Part shown: one piece after another, positions 54,399 through 62,429 of the stretch
Layout of the letters: every line of letters begins with the position of its first letter
How positions within the stretch are numbered: position 1 is the first letter of the stretch
Assembly: GCF_000612505.1 (NCBI RefSeq)
Contig: NZ_CP004078.1
Location: 3,821,252 to 3,885,251 of the forward strand
Source of the DNA: Paenibacillus sabinae T27
GTDB lineage: Bacteria; Bacillota; Bacilli; Paenibacillales; Paenibacillaceae
Direction of reading: 5' to 3'
DNA length: 64,000 bases
Notes under the pieces: model-generated
What the model saw: the letters and a program-made list of their open reading frames with translations, nothing else
Databases searched by the model: none
Told to the model about the DNA's origin: nothing
Position numbers and translations under genes: made by a program

Positions 54399-55049
54399 CT
54401 ACTTCACGGAGCTTGCCTTAATCTCCTGGAACTTCGCTACATACTTGGCGGCCAGCTCGGTGATAAGATCATAGCGGCCTTCTTTGGCCGGAGCGGTCAA
54501 ATTGCCGCCGATTCCCACCGCAATGCAGCCTCCCCGAATCCATTTCTCCATATTGTCCAGGTCCACGCCGCCGGTAGGCATAATATTCACATGCGGCATC
54601 GGTCCCTTGACGGCCTTGACGATGTCCGGTCCGAAGGCGCTGCCCGGGAACAGCTTCAGCACATCGACGCCCAGCTTCAGCGCTGCCTTCATTTCATCCA
54701 GCGTCAAGGTGCCCGGCATGTAAGGAATTCCGTAAAGGTTGCAGATTTTGGCGGTCTCTTCTTCAAAAGAAGGGCTGACTACGAATTCCGAACCGGCCAG
54801 AATCGCAATCCGGGCGGTAATCGGGTCCAGCACCGTGCCCGCTCCGATTACCGCCTGGTCACCATATTCGGCGACAAGCCTTTTGATGGCGACATCCGCC
54901 TCAGGTGTCGTAAACGTCACCTCAATATTGGTCAGTCCGCCTTTAATACACGCTTCCGACATGCGGAAAGCATCTTCGGCGTTGTCCGCGCGGATGACAG
55001 CGACCACACCGACCGAAACTACATTCTGCAGCACTTTTAACTTTTTCAT
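54399..55049 (-). CDS. eda: 2-dehydro-3-deoxyphosphogluconate aldolase (KDPG/KHG aldolase)
   Basis: The 216-residue TIM-barrel aldolase splits KDPG to pyruvate and glyceraldehyde-3-phosphate. It has the catalytic Glu in NIEVTFTTPEA, GAGTVLDP, SPSFEEETAKICN and the Schiff-base Lys in GVDVLKLFPGSAFGP. I start at 55049 (MKKLKVLQNVVSVG, with AGAGGAAG and AGGA upstream); six extra in-frame codons are possible. It is divergent from kdgK, and the two make the last steps of ketodeoxygluconate use (pectin or glucuronate breakdown). Confidence 0.95.
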   Translation of the reverse strand: MKKLKVLQNVVSVGVVAVIRADNAEDAFRMSEACIKGGLTNIEVTFTTPEADVAIKRLVAEYGDQAVIGAGTVLDPITARIAILAGSEFVVSPSFEEETAKICNLYGIPYMPGTLTLDEMKAALKLGVDVLKLFPGSAFGPDIVKAVKGPMPHVNIMPTGGVDLDNMEKWIRGGCIAVGIGGNLTAPAKEGRYDLITELAAKYVAKFQEIKASSVK

Positions 55050-55391
55050 TCCTATACTTCCTCTCACATTAGATAATGAATTACTAAATTACGATAAATT
55101 ATTTTATCAAATCCAGTAATAAATCCTTTGTTTACAATAATAAAATAGTAATAACAACTGTAGACAGAGTCAATGTCTTTTTTGAGGCCGCAACAGGACT
55201 AATCCGTTGAAAACAGGGATTAACCCTTGATAATCAAGGAATATTCCAGCAATTCGCATCATTACTTCATGAACAATTCTCCAATTTCCAAGCTCTTGTT
55301 ATTGTACAAAATCGGTTTATATGATACCCTTAAAATAAGACTACAGATTACCAAGTACAGGATATTTCCTATCCCCCTAGGAGGAGCCCAA
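55050..55391. promoter_or_regulatory. Divergent eda/kdgK regulatory region
   Basis: This 342-bp AT-rich gap serves both genes. For kdgK a promoter TTGTTA (55296-55301), 18 nt, TATGAT (55320-55325) is visible, about 70 bp before the start. A 15-bp inverted repeat CCTTGAT-A-ATCAAGG (55225-55239) lies ~60 bp upstream of it and is a candidate operator. For eda I see only loose A/T-rich -10 candidates. Confidence 0.55.
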
Positions 55392-56345
55392 ATGAATAAA
55401 CGATTGGATGCAGTCACATTCGGCGAGCCGATGGCTATGTTTTATGCCAACGAGACTGGACCGCTGGACGAAGCGATGTCTTTCTCGAAAGCGTTGGCCG
55501 GAGCGGAAAGCAATGTTGCTGCAGGATTGTCGCGGCTGGAGCATAAAGTCGGCTATGTAACCAAGCTTGGAGAGGACAGCTTCGGAAGCTTCATTTTGAA
55601 AGCGCTAAACAAAGAAGGGATTGATACCTCTAGCGTCACATTCTCCAGCGAAAATCCGACCGGCATATTAATCAAATCGAAGGTAACCGCCGGCGATCCG
55701 AAGGTGGAATATTTCCGCAAACATTCGGCGGCCTCCACACTGGGACTTGCGGATTTCGATGAGTCTTATTTCGCTTCGGCGGGACATCTGCACGTTACCG
55801 GCATTTCCTCGGCAATCTCCCGGGAATGCCGCGAGTTCTCCATACACGCGATGGAATTCATGAAGCGCAGCGGCAAAACTGTATCGCTGGATCCCAACCT
55901 GCGCCCGTCCCTTTGGCCGGATACCAAGACCATGGTGGAGACGATCAACGATCTGGCCACACGCTGCGACTGGTTCCTCCCCGGCCTCGGCGAAAGCCGC
56001 ATTCTGACCGGACTTACAGCGCCGGAGGAAATCGCCTCCTTCTACCTGAATCAGGGCGTCTCCCTGGTCGTCATCAAGCTGGGACCTGAAGGGTCATACT
56101 ACAAATCCTCCGATTCGGAAGGCTTTATGCCGGGGTTCAAGGTCGATCAGGTCGTTGACACGGTGGGCGCTGGCGACGGGTTTGCCGTCGGTGTGATCAG
56201 CGCGCTGCTGGAGAAGCTCCCCGTGGCGGAAGCGGTGAGACGGGGCAATGCTATCGGTGCGTTAGCGGTTATGTCGCCGGGCGATATGGACGGACTGCCA
56301 ACCCGGGAGATGCTGGAACAGTTCATGAAAGCGGGCGCCGTCTGA
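55392..56345 (+). CDS. kdgK: 2-keto-3-deoxygluconate kinase
   Basis: The 317-residue protein is a PfkB/ribokinase-family sugar kinase. It starts MNKRLDAVTFGEPMAMFYAN, has GAESNVAAGLSRLEHKVGYV and the ATP/anion-hole motif DTVGAGDGFAVG with the catalytic Asp. It phosphorylates KDG to KDPG for eda, which is divergent and adjacent. I start at 55392 (AGGAGGAG upstream); an in-frame extension to 55227 crosses the promoter. Confidence 0.92.
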   Translation: MNKRLDAVTFGEPMAMFYANETGPLDEAMSFSKALAGAESNVAAGLSRLEHKVGYVTKLGEDSFGSFILKALNKEGIDTSSVTFSSENPTGILIKSKVTAGDPKVEYFRKHSAASTLGLADFDESYFASAGHLHVTGISSAISRECREFSIHAMEFMKRSGKTVSLDPNLRPSLWPDTKTMVETINDLATRCDWFLPGLGESRILTGLTAPEEIASFYLNQGVSLVVIKLGPEGSYYKSSDSEGFMPGFKVDQVVDTVGAGDGFAVGVISALLEKLPVAEAVRRGNAIGALAVMSPGDMDGLPTREMLEQFMKAGAV

Positions 56346-56444
56346 CCGGAGCGTTTCAACCCGTACGATTCGTCCGAAGGTTCTGGACCTAGAGCTTCGG
56401 GCGAAACGCTTCCGATCCATACCCTGCACTCCCTCGAAGAACCG

Positions 56445-56487
56445 CCAGGGACATTAATCCGCTTAAACGGATGATGTCCTTGGTTTT
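56445..56487. terminator. Bidirectional terminator between kdgK and the LacI gene
   Basis: CCAGGGACAT pairs with ATGTCCTTGG (one G-U), with an inner ATCCG/CGGAT. TTTT follows on the plus strand, and the hairpin lies between convergent genes. Confidence 0.8.
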
Positions 56488-56497
56488 ATAAACCGGT

Positions 56498-57523
56498 TTA
56501 TTCGGATTTTGGCGCAGCCTGGACCGACTGTCTCTGTATAAGGGTCGGGGGGAACCGGTAGGTTATCGGCACAGAGGTACCCGTGTCTTCTATGCCGGCA
56601 AGGAGGATTTTCGCGGCCTGTACGCCCATTTCATATGCGGGCTGGCGCACCGTCGTAATTGCGGGATTGTAGATCTCCGCGTACTCCGCGTCATCAATGC
56701 CGATGACCGATAGATCCCTTGGAATGGACATGGACCGCCGATTCGCGTACTTCAGCATTTCGGCAAGCGCGATATCGTTGGCAGCGAGCAGGGCGGTTGG
56801 AGGCTCCGGCAGAGACAGCAGGCGCTCCAGCGCTTCGCCCATTTCTTCTCTCGGCGCGCTGCACACATACTCTTCCCGCCACTCAAGCCCCGCTTCCTCG
56901 ATCGCTCTCCGGTAACTGAAGGCCCGTTCCTTGCGAGGGGTAATTGCGTACCGGCCGGCCGGCAGTGTCAGAAGAGCGATCCGCTCATGCCCGTGCCGGA
57001 TGAATTCCTTAAAGGCCATCTTGACCGCCATCTCATTGTCCACCAGCAGGCTCTGCGTCGCAATCCCCTCCATAAGCCGGTCCATAAACACCAGCGGATA
57101 CTGTTCGTCAAGCAGGCGTTGATAGGTCGACGGGTCATCCCCTGTCGGAAAAACGATCAGACCGTCCACCTGCCGGGCCATCAGCGTTTCAACGTATTTG
57201 TTCTCCTTGTCCGGATTCTCGTCCGCGTTGCAAATCATCACCTGATTTCCGCTTAACTGAAGCTCGTTCTCAATGGCGTGGATACACTGAATGGACAGTG
57301 AGTAATTAATATCCCCCACGACGACGCCGACCGTGTTCGTCCGGTTGCGTTTCAGACCCCGCGCCAGCCCGTTCGGCTGATAATTCAGTTCGTCGATCAC
57401 CTCGGAGATCCGGTTCCTCGTCGCCTCGCTCATATACTTGTAGCGCTTGTTCAAAAACTGCGAGACCGTGCTTTTCGACACGCCCGCCTTCTGCGCCACA
57501 TCTTCGATTGTCAATTTTTTCAT
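56498..57523 (-). CDS. LacI-family regulator, KdgR-like
   Basis: The 341-residue protein has the LacI helix-turn-helix LTIEDVAQKAGVSKSTVSQF, hinge NGLARGLKRNRTN and a sugar-binding core with VVVGDINYSLSIQC. It sits beside eda and kdgK, so it is the likely regulator of ketodeoxygluconate use (KdgR in Bacillus); this is context-based. I start at 57523 (MKKLTIEDVA, GGAGCGG upstream). A perfect 14-bp palindrome lies upstream near its -10 box, suggesting autoregulation. Confidence 0.85.
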   Translation of the reverse strand: MKKLTIEDVAQKAGVSKSTVSQFLNKRYKYMSEATRNRISEVIDELNYQPNGLARGLKRNRTNTVGVVVGDINYSLSIQCIHAIENELQLSGNQVMICNADENPDKENKYVETLMARQVDGLIVFPTGDDPSTYQRLLDEQYPLVFMDRLMEGIATQSLLVDNEMAVKMAFKEFIRHGHERIALLTLPAGRYAITPRKERAFSYRRAIEEAGLEWREEYVCSAPREEMGEALERLLSLPEPPTALLAANDIALAEMLKYANRRSMSIPRDLSVIGIDDAEYAEIYNPAITTVRQPAYEMGVQAAKILLAGIEDTGTSVPITYRFPPTLIQRQSVQAAPKSE

Positions 57524-57570
57524 CTGATTCCGCTCCATACATCGACTGAATTTAACAAATCTTTATCAAA

Positions 57571-57599
57571 ATTATATCTTCTTTTTAGTAAATTTACTA
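57571..57599 (-). promoter_or_regulatory. Promoter and palindrome of the KdgR-like gene
   Basis: Minus-strand TATAAT (57571-57576) has upstream the perfect 14-bp palindrome TAGTAAATTTACTA (57586-57599), which overlaps the -35 zone. This is a typical repressor geometry. Confidence 0.6.
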
Positions 57600-57689
57600 C
57601 ACAAGGATCGGCATGATCCGGAGATTCCATTCGTAAAAAGAGGAAGAAAACGCAGCGATGTTTTTCTTTATTTTCGTATACTTAATTTA

Positions 57690-57715
57690 CGCAAAAATAT
57701 AAACATATTTTTCGT
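57690..57715. promoter_or_regulatory. AT-rich inverted repeat upstream of the second LacI gene
   Basis: ACG-n-AAAAATAT, 4 nt, ATATTTTT-n-CGT is an almost perfect dyad. It lies about 35 bp upstream of an extended -10 (TGGTATGAT, near 57747-57756). It may be an operator for the LacI-exporter operon. Confidence 0.45.
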
Positions 57716-57803
57716 TATTTTTTACGTCAATAAATCGGTAAAAAGTGGTATGATGATAGCGGCATACAAATAAAAGGTATAGAGCACAAAGCGGGGGATT
57801 GGA

Positions 57804-58793
57804 TTGAAAATAAAAAAAGTAACGATTACCGATATTGCCGAAGCCATGGGCCTCTCGCCGGTATCGGTCAGCCGGGCTCTGTCGGACCAGAGTGGCATCA
57901 GCGACGAATTGAAGGAGAAGATCGTACAGAAAGCGGCGGAAATGGGCTATGTCAAACCGAAGAAAAGGAAGTCCCCGCGCATTCTCGTGCTTCATCAAAA
58001 GCCTTATCGCGAAGACAACAGCAATTTCAGCCATATGATGCAGGGGATCGAACAGGCGCTCCAAAAAGAGGACGCCGATTACAGCATTGAATTTCTGGAT
58101 AAGGAAACCCAGAACCGGATGATCCTTCCCTACCGGCTTAGCAAGGGCTTCGTCTTTGACGGCGTGATTCTGATTGGCAGGTTCAACCTGGATTATGCCG
58201 CGCTCATCAACGAAAGGATACGTAATTTGATTTTTCTTACCGGTTATTCGCCGGCTTACGATTACGACAGCGTGTGGTTCAGCTTCATCAACGCCGGTTA
58301 CAAGCAGTGCAAGTATTTAATCGACAGGGGCCATACCCGGATCGGCTTTGCCGGCGACCGGAAGGCCTACAGGAACAAGGTGAAGGAGAGCGGCATTGTC
58401 TCCGCGCTTGAAGAGAATGGGCTGCCTGTGGACGAAACGCTCTTTTTTGATACGGATGAAGACGGCTCTGCGAAATTGAGGAAGCTGATCGAGGATAGAA
58501 AGCTGCCGACCGCCTTTATTTGCGATCATGATTTTACCGCGATCGAACTCATCCGTACGCTCCAGCAGCATGACATGACAGTGCCGGACGACGTCTCCAT
58601 TCTCGGCAGCGGCAATACGGAAGTATCCGCCCTCTCTCTGCCACCACTGACCACGATGGATTTAAATATCGGATACTCCTGCCGGGCGGTTGTGTCCACG
58701 CTGCTCAAACGGATTGCCGAGCCCGACAAGCCCGCCGAAAACATCGCAATTCTGAGCACTCTCGTGGAAAGGGAGTCGGTCCGGCGCATTTGA
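57804..58793 (+). CDS. LacI-family regulator of the ABC exporter operon
   Basis: The 329-residue protein has a LacI helix-turn-helix VTITDIAEAMGLSPVSVSRA and an effector domain, with a shortened linker and unusual binding-domain sequence (for example NFSHMMQGIEQALQKEDADY). The start is TTG at 57804 with GGGGGATTGGA upstream. It ends 24 bp before an ABC exporter gene pair, so the three are one operon. LacI proteins usually sense sugars; control of an MDR-type exporter is unusual. Confidence 0.88.
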   Translation: MKIKKVTITDIAEAMGLSPVSVSRALSDQSGISDELKEKIVQKAAEMGYVKPKKRKSPRILVLHQKPYREDNSNFSHMMQGIEQALQKEDADYSIEFLDKETQNRMILPYRLSKGFVFDGVILIGRFNLDYAALINERIRNLIFLTGYSPAYDYDSVWFSFINAGYKQCKYLIDRGHTRIGFAGDRKAYRNKVKESGIVSALEENGLPVDETLFFDTDEDGSAKLRKLIEDRKLPTAFICDHDFTAIELIRTLQQHDMTVPDDVSILGSGNTEVSALSLPPLTTMDLNIGYSCRAVVSTLLKRIAEPDKPAENIAILSTLVERESVRRI

Positions 58794-58817
58794 CTTTAGG
58801 TTCAAGGTGGGGTGATT

Positions 58818-60557
58818 ATGAAGGATTCTGTACTGCTGCGGTTTTTCAAGAGCCGAAAGCTCAGCTACGCCGCAGGCTTTGCGTTTATGTTCGCCGCTTC
58901 GTTTATTCAGACGCTTTTTCCCAAAGTGCTCGGCAGCTCTGTCGACCTGATGAAAGAGAGTGGCTTTGCGCTTCGTCCCGTGATGACAAACGTGCTGTGG
59001 ATGGTGCTGATCGCCTTAGCCGTCTTCGTCTTCACCTTTCTGTGGCGAAATATGATTATCGGGAACGGGCGGAATTTGGAGTGCTATATTCGGGAAGAGC
59101 TGTTCCGGCATTTATTGACCCTGTCTCCCTCCTTCTACAGCACACGCAAAACGGGCGATCTGATCGCCCATGCCATCAACGACATTTCCGCCGTTCGCAT
59201 GACTTTCGGTCCGGCCACGGCGATGTCCTTTAACGGAATCGTGATCTGCCTGTCCTCTATTTATTTTATGTTCGCCGCGGTGGATGTCCGGCTTGCGCTT
59301 CTGACGCTTGCTCCCCTGCCGCTGATCGTCGCGCTCATGCTGTTCATCGGCCGCAAGATTCAGAGCCGCTTCCGGATCGTTCAGGATCAGTTCGGGCTCG
59401 TGACAGACAAAGTGCAGGAGAATATTTCCGGCATCCGGGTGATCAAAGCGTATGCCCAGGAGCGTACGGAAATCGAAAAATTTGGCGCTTTAAGCCGCGG
59501 CATGGCGCAGTCGAATGTGAATCTGATCAAGGTATCCGCCGCGCTTCCTCCCTTGATCGAATTCGGATTTGCCGTCTGCTTCGTAATCAGTCTGTTCTAC
59601 GGAAGCCGCATGGTGCTGCGGGGTGAGATAAGCATCGGCGATTTTGTAGCGTTTAACGGATATTTAAGCCTGATCGTCAGCCCGATCGTATCCATAGGCC
59701 GGGTCGTCACCATTTTCCAGCGCGGCATGGCTTCCCTCGGGAGGCTGTATGACATCCTGAGCGTCAAGCCGGATATCATGGATTCCCCGCATGCGCTGCG
59801 GGTTCGACCGGAAGGCGATATCGAAATGCGCCATTTAACCTTTTCTTATGAGGGCGCCGGCGTTCCCGGACTTACGGATATCTCGCTGCGACTGCCCCAA
59901 GGGCGTACGCTGGGCGTCATCGGACCAACCGGAGCGGGCAAAAGCACGCTTGCCGCTCTGCTGCTGCGGCTGTACAATACGGCGCCTGGGCAAATTCTGG
60001 TGGACGGCCGTGACATCGGCGATTATTCGCTTGAACATTTGCGGGAAAGCATCGCTTTGGTGCCGCAGGATACTTTTGTTTTTGCATCTACAGTTAAAGA
60101 TAATATCGTCTTGTTCAAGGATACATACGGCGATGGGGAGATTGAGGCGGCCTCCCGGCTCAGTCTGATCGCGGACAGCATCTCCCGTTTCCCTGACGGA
60201 TACGACACTCTTCTCGGAGACCGCGGAGTCAATCTATCTGGCGGCCAAAAACAGCGGATGGCCATCGCCCGCGCGCTGATCAGGGATCCTGCCGTCCTCA
60301 TCCTGGATGATGCGCTTTCGGCGGTTGACGCCGTCACGGAAGGACGAATACTGGAAAGCCTGCGCCGGGCGCGGAAAGGCAGAACCAATATCATCATCTC
60401 CCACCGGATTTCCGCGCTTATGGAAGCAGACGAGATTATTGTGCTGGATAAGGGCGCCATTCGCGAACGTGGGACGCATGAAACGCTCCTGCAGAAAGGA
60501 GGAATGTATTATGATCTCTACACGGCTCAACAGGAAGACGTCCAGCGTAAGGCTTGA
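58818..60557 (+). CDS. ABC exporter subunit 1, heterodimeric MDR type (YheI-like)
   Basis: The 579-residue protein has a six-helix transmembrane domain (about 1-310) and a nucleotide-binding domain with Walker A GPTGAGKST, Q-loop VPQDTFVFAS, signature LSGGQKQR and Walker B VLILDDALSAVD. The residue after Walker B is Asp instead of the catalytic Glu, so its own ATP site is probably degenerate, as in heterodimeric exporters. The start is the ATG at 58818 after AAGGTGG. Its end overlaps subunit 2 by 47 bp. Confidence 0.92.
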   Translation: MKDSVLLRFFKSRKLSYAAGFAFMFAASFIQTLFPKVLGSSVDLMKESGFALRPVMTNVLWMVLIALAVFVFTFLWRNMIIGNGRNLECYIREELFRHLLTLSPSFYSTRKTGDLIAHAINDISAVRMTFGPATAMSFNGIVICLSSIYFMFAAVDVRLALLTLAPLPLIVALMLFIGRKIQSRFRIVQDQFGLVTDKVQENISGIRVIKAYAQERTEIEKFGALSRGMAQSNVNLIKVSAALPPLIEFGFAVCFVISLFYGSRMVLRGEISIGDFVAFNGYLSLIVSPIVSIGRVVTIFQRGMASLGRLYDILSVKPDIMDSPHALRVRPEGDIEMRHLTFSYEGAGVPGLTDISLRLPQGRTLGVIGPTGAGKSTLAALLLRLYNTAPGQILVDGRDIGDYSLEHLRESIALVPQDTFVFASTVKDNIVLFKDTYGDGEIEAASRLSLIADSISRFPDGYDTLLGDRGVNLSGGQKQRMAIARALIRDPAVLILDDALSAVDAVTEGRILESLRRARKGRTNIIISHRISALMEADEIIVLDKGAIRERGTHETLLQKGGMYYDLYTAQQEDVQRKA

Positions 60558-62310
60558 GAAAGGGACATCCCCGGGTCCGGTAAAAGAACTGCTGCGGCTG
60601 TCAGCGCCTTACGCCGCTCCGCTCGCGATCGCCTGCCTATGCGTGGTCATTGTGAACGCTGCTTACCTCGTTCAGCCGCTGATCCTTCAGCGGGTCATCG
60701 ACCGCTTCCTGATCGGGCATGCCGTCCCGCGCGGCCTGGATTCCATAGGGGGCATGGCGCTGCTGTATCTTGCTGTTTCGGCGGCGGGCGGCATTTTCTC
60801 CTACATTCAGGCGCTGCTCGTCGCCAGATCGGGACAGAGTCTGATTCATCATCTGCGGGTCAGAGTGCTGTCGATCATTCAACTGCTCCCCCTCTCCTAT
60901 CTGGACCGAACCCTTCCCGGAAGGCTAATCACGCGGGCAACTAACGATACGTCTGAAATCAGCGATTTATACACTGACGTTGTCGTTATGCTGATCAAGG
61001 ATGTGCTTCTTCTCGGTGGAATCGTGTACGTCATGCTATCGCTCAGCCTGAAGCTGACGCTCGTTTCTTTTATCGTGATTCCGCTCATCGTCTTCCTGGT
61101 CGTCTTCATCAAGAACCGGATTCAAAAAAACTTTTATCACATGAAGCATTATATCGGCAAAATCAACGGCTTCATCGCCGAGAGCATCTCCGGAATGCGG
61201 GTTATCCAAATCTTCCGCGCCGAAAAAGAAAAGGAAGAGCAGTTTCTGGAGCTAAACGGCCGCTATTTTGCAACCACGCTGACTCAAGTGCGGCTGAACA
61301 GCATCCTGAAGCCTGCCTCCGATCTGTTTCAAAATCTGTCCATCGCCATTCTGGTCTGGTACGGTGCAGGCAAAATCTTCGGCGGCTCGCTGCAAATCGG
61401 CGTTCTTTATGCGTTCACGACGTACATCAAGCAATTTTTCGCGCCCATCTCCGACCTTGCCGACAAATATACCTCGATTCAATCGGCGCTTGTCTCCACC
61501 GAACGGATTTCCGAGCTGTTCCGGGAACAGGACCGGCTGGAAGCTCCAGAGGAGGGACTTCCTATGAAGCGCCTGGACGGAAAGATCGAGTTCAAGCATG
61601 TATGGTTTGCTTATACCGATGACGATTGGGTGCTGAAGGACGTAAGCTTCGTGATCGAAAAAGGCCAGACCGCCGCCTTTATCGGCGAGACCGGCGCGGG
61701 CAAAACGACGATCATCAGCCTTATCAACGGATTCTACCGTGTGCAAAAGGGCGAGATTCTGATCGACGGCGTCAACGTCAACGATATCCGGCTTACCGAT
61801 CTAAGGCGGAACGTTTCCGTCGTGCTGCAGGATGTGTTTTTGTTCTCGGGTACGATCCGGGACAATATTACGCTCGGGGACGATATCGACGACGGGACCT
61901 TACGGAACGCTCTTCGGGCTTCATGCGCCGAGATGTTCGTTAGGGAACTGCCGGGCGGGATCGACGAGCCGGTTACGGAACGGGGCGGCAGCCTGTCCGC
62001 GGGCCAGCGGCAGCTGATCTCCTTCGCCAGAGCGCTTGCGCATGATCCCGCGATCTTCGTGCTCGACGAAGCGACGGCCAATATCGATACGCACACGGAG
62101 AAGCTGATTCAACGGGCGGTTGACAACCTTGCTCGCGGGCGAACGACCCTGATTATCGCCCACCGCCTGTCGACGGTTGCCGGAGCCGATATCATCATCG
62201 CGATGAAGAACGGCCGGATCGCCGAGTCGGGCGGCAGCGCGGAACTCTTGAAGCGGGGCGGGTATTACGCGAAGCTGCTGGAGGAAAGCCGCAGCCATGC
62301 CGCTTCCTGA
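60511..62310 (+). CDS. ABC exporter subunit 2, heterodimeric MDR type (YheH-like)
   Basis: The 599-residue partner has a similar layout: six membrane helices, Walker A GETGAGKTT, Q-loop VLQDVFLFSG, signature LSAGQRQL and Walker B IFVLDEATANID with the normal catalytic Glu. The signature differs from the consensus LSGGQ. Together with subunit 1 this gives one consensus and one degenerate site, the hallmark of BmrCD/YheHI-type pumps. I start at 60511 (GGAGG about 10 nt upstream). Substrate is unknown, probably drugs or lipids. Confidence 0.92.
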   Translation: MISTRLNRKTSSVRLEKGTSPGPVKELLRLSAPYAAPLAIACLCVVIVNAAYLVQPLILQRVIDRFLIGHAVPRGLDSIGGMALLYLAVSAAGGIFSYIQALLVARSGQSLIHHLRVRVLSIIQLLPLSYLDRTLPGRLITRATNDTSEISDLYTDVVVMLIKDVLLLGGIVYVMLSLSLKLTLVSFIVIPLIVFLVVFIKNRIQKNFYHMKHYIGKINGFIAESISGMRVIQIFRAEKEKEEQFLELNGRYFATTLTQVRLNSILKPASDLFQNLSIAILVWYGAGKIFGGSLQIGVLYAFTTYIKQFFAPISDLADKYTSIQSALVSTERISELFREQDRLEAPEEGLPMKRLDGKIEFKHVWFAYTDDDWVLKDVSFVIEKGQTAAFIGETGAGKTTIISLINGFYRVQKGEILIDGVNVNDIRLTDLRRNVSVVLQDVFLFSGTIRDNITLGDDIDDGTLRNALRASCAEMFVRELPGGIDEPVTERGGSLSAGQRQLISFARALAHDPAIFVLDEATANIDTHTEKLIQRAVDNLARGRTTLIIAHRLSTVAGADIIIAMKNGRIAESGGSAELLKRGGYYAKLLEESRSHAAS

Positions 62311-62340
62311 TGAGGATTTCCCATTGCATACTCCTTGCAC

Positions 62341-62369
62341 AAAAAAACTGCCGAGAATAATCTCGACAG
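62341..62369 (-). terminator. Terminator after the solute-binding protein gene
   Basis: Minus-strand CTG-CGAGA / TCTCG-CAG stem (one mismatch) is followed by T7. Confidence 0.88.
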
Positions 62370-62382
62370 CCGAATCTTTATA

Positions 62383-62422
62383 CTTAAGAGGAGCCCGGTA
62401 TAATCCGTCAGCTCCTCTTAAG
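62383..62422. repeat. Perfect 12-bp inverted repeat between convergent operons
   Basis: CTTAAGAGGAGC, 16 nt, GCTCCTCTTAAG. It lies 8 bp after the lipoprotein stop and upstream of the T7 terminator, so it may be a second, bidirectional hairpin. Confidence 0.7.
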
Positions 62423-62429
62423 AGCAAGC

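Noticed and set aside
58790..59233. 147-codon plus-strand frame at the start of the ABC exporter
   Set aside because: It overlaps the exporter subunit in another frame and has no family features.
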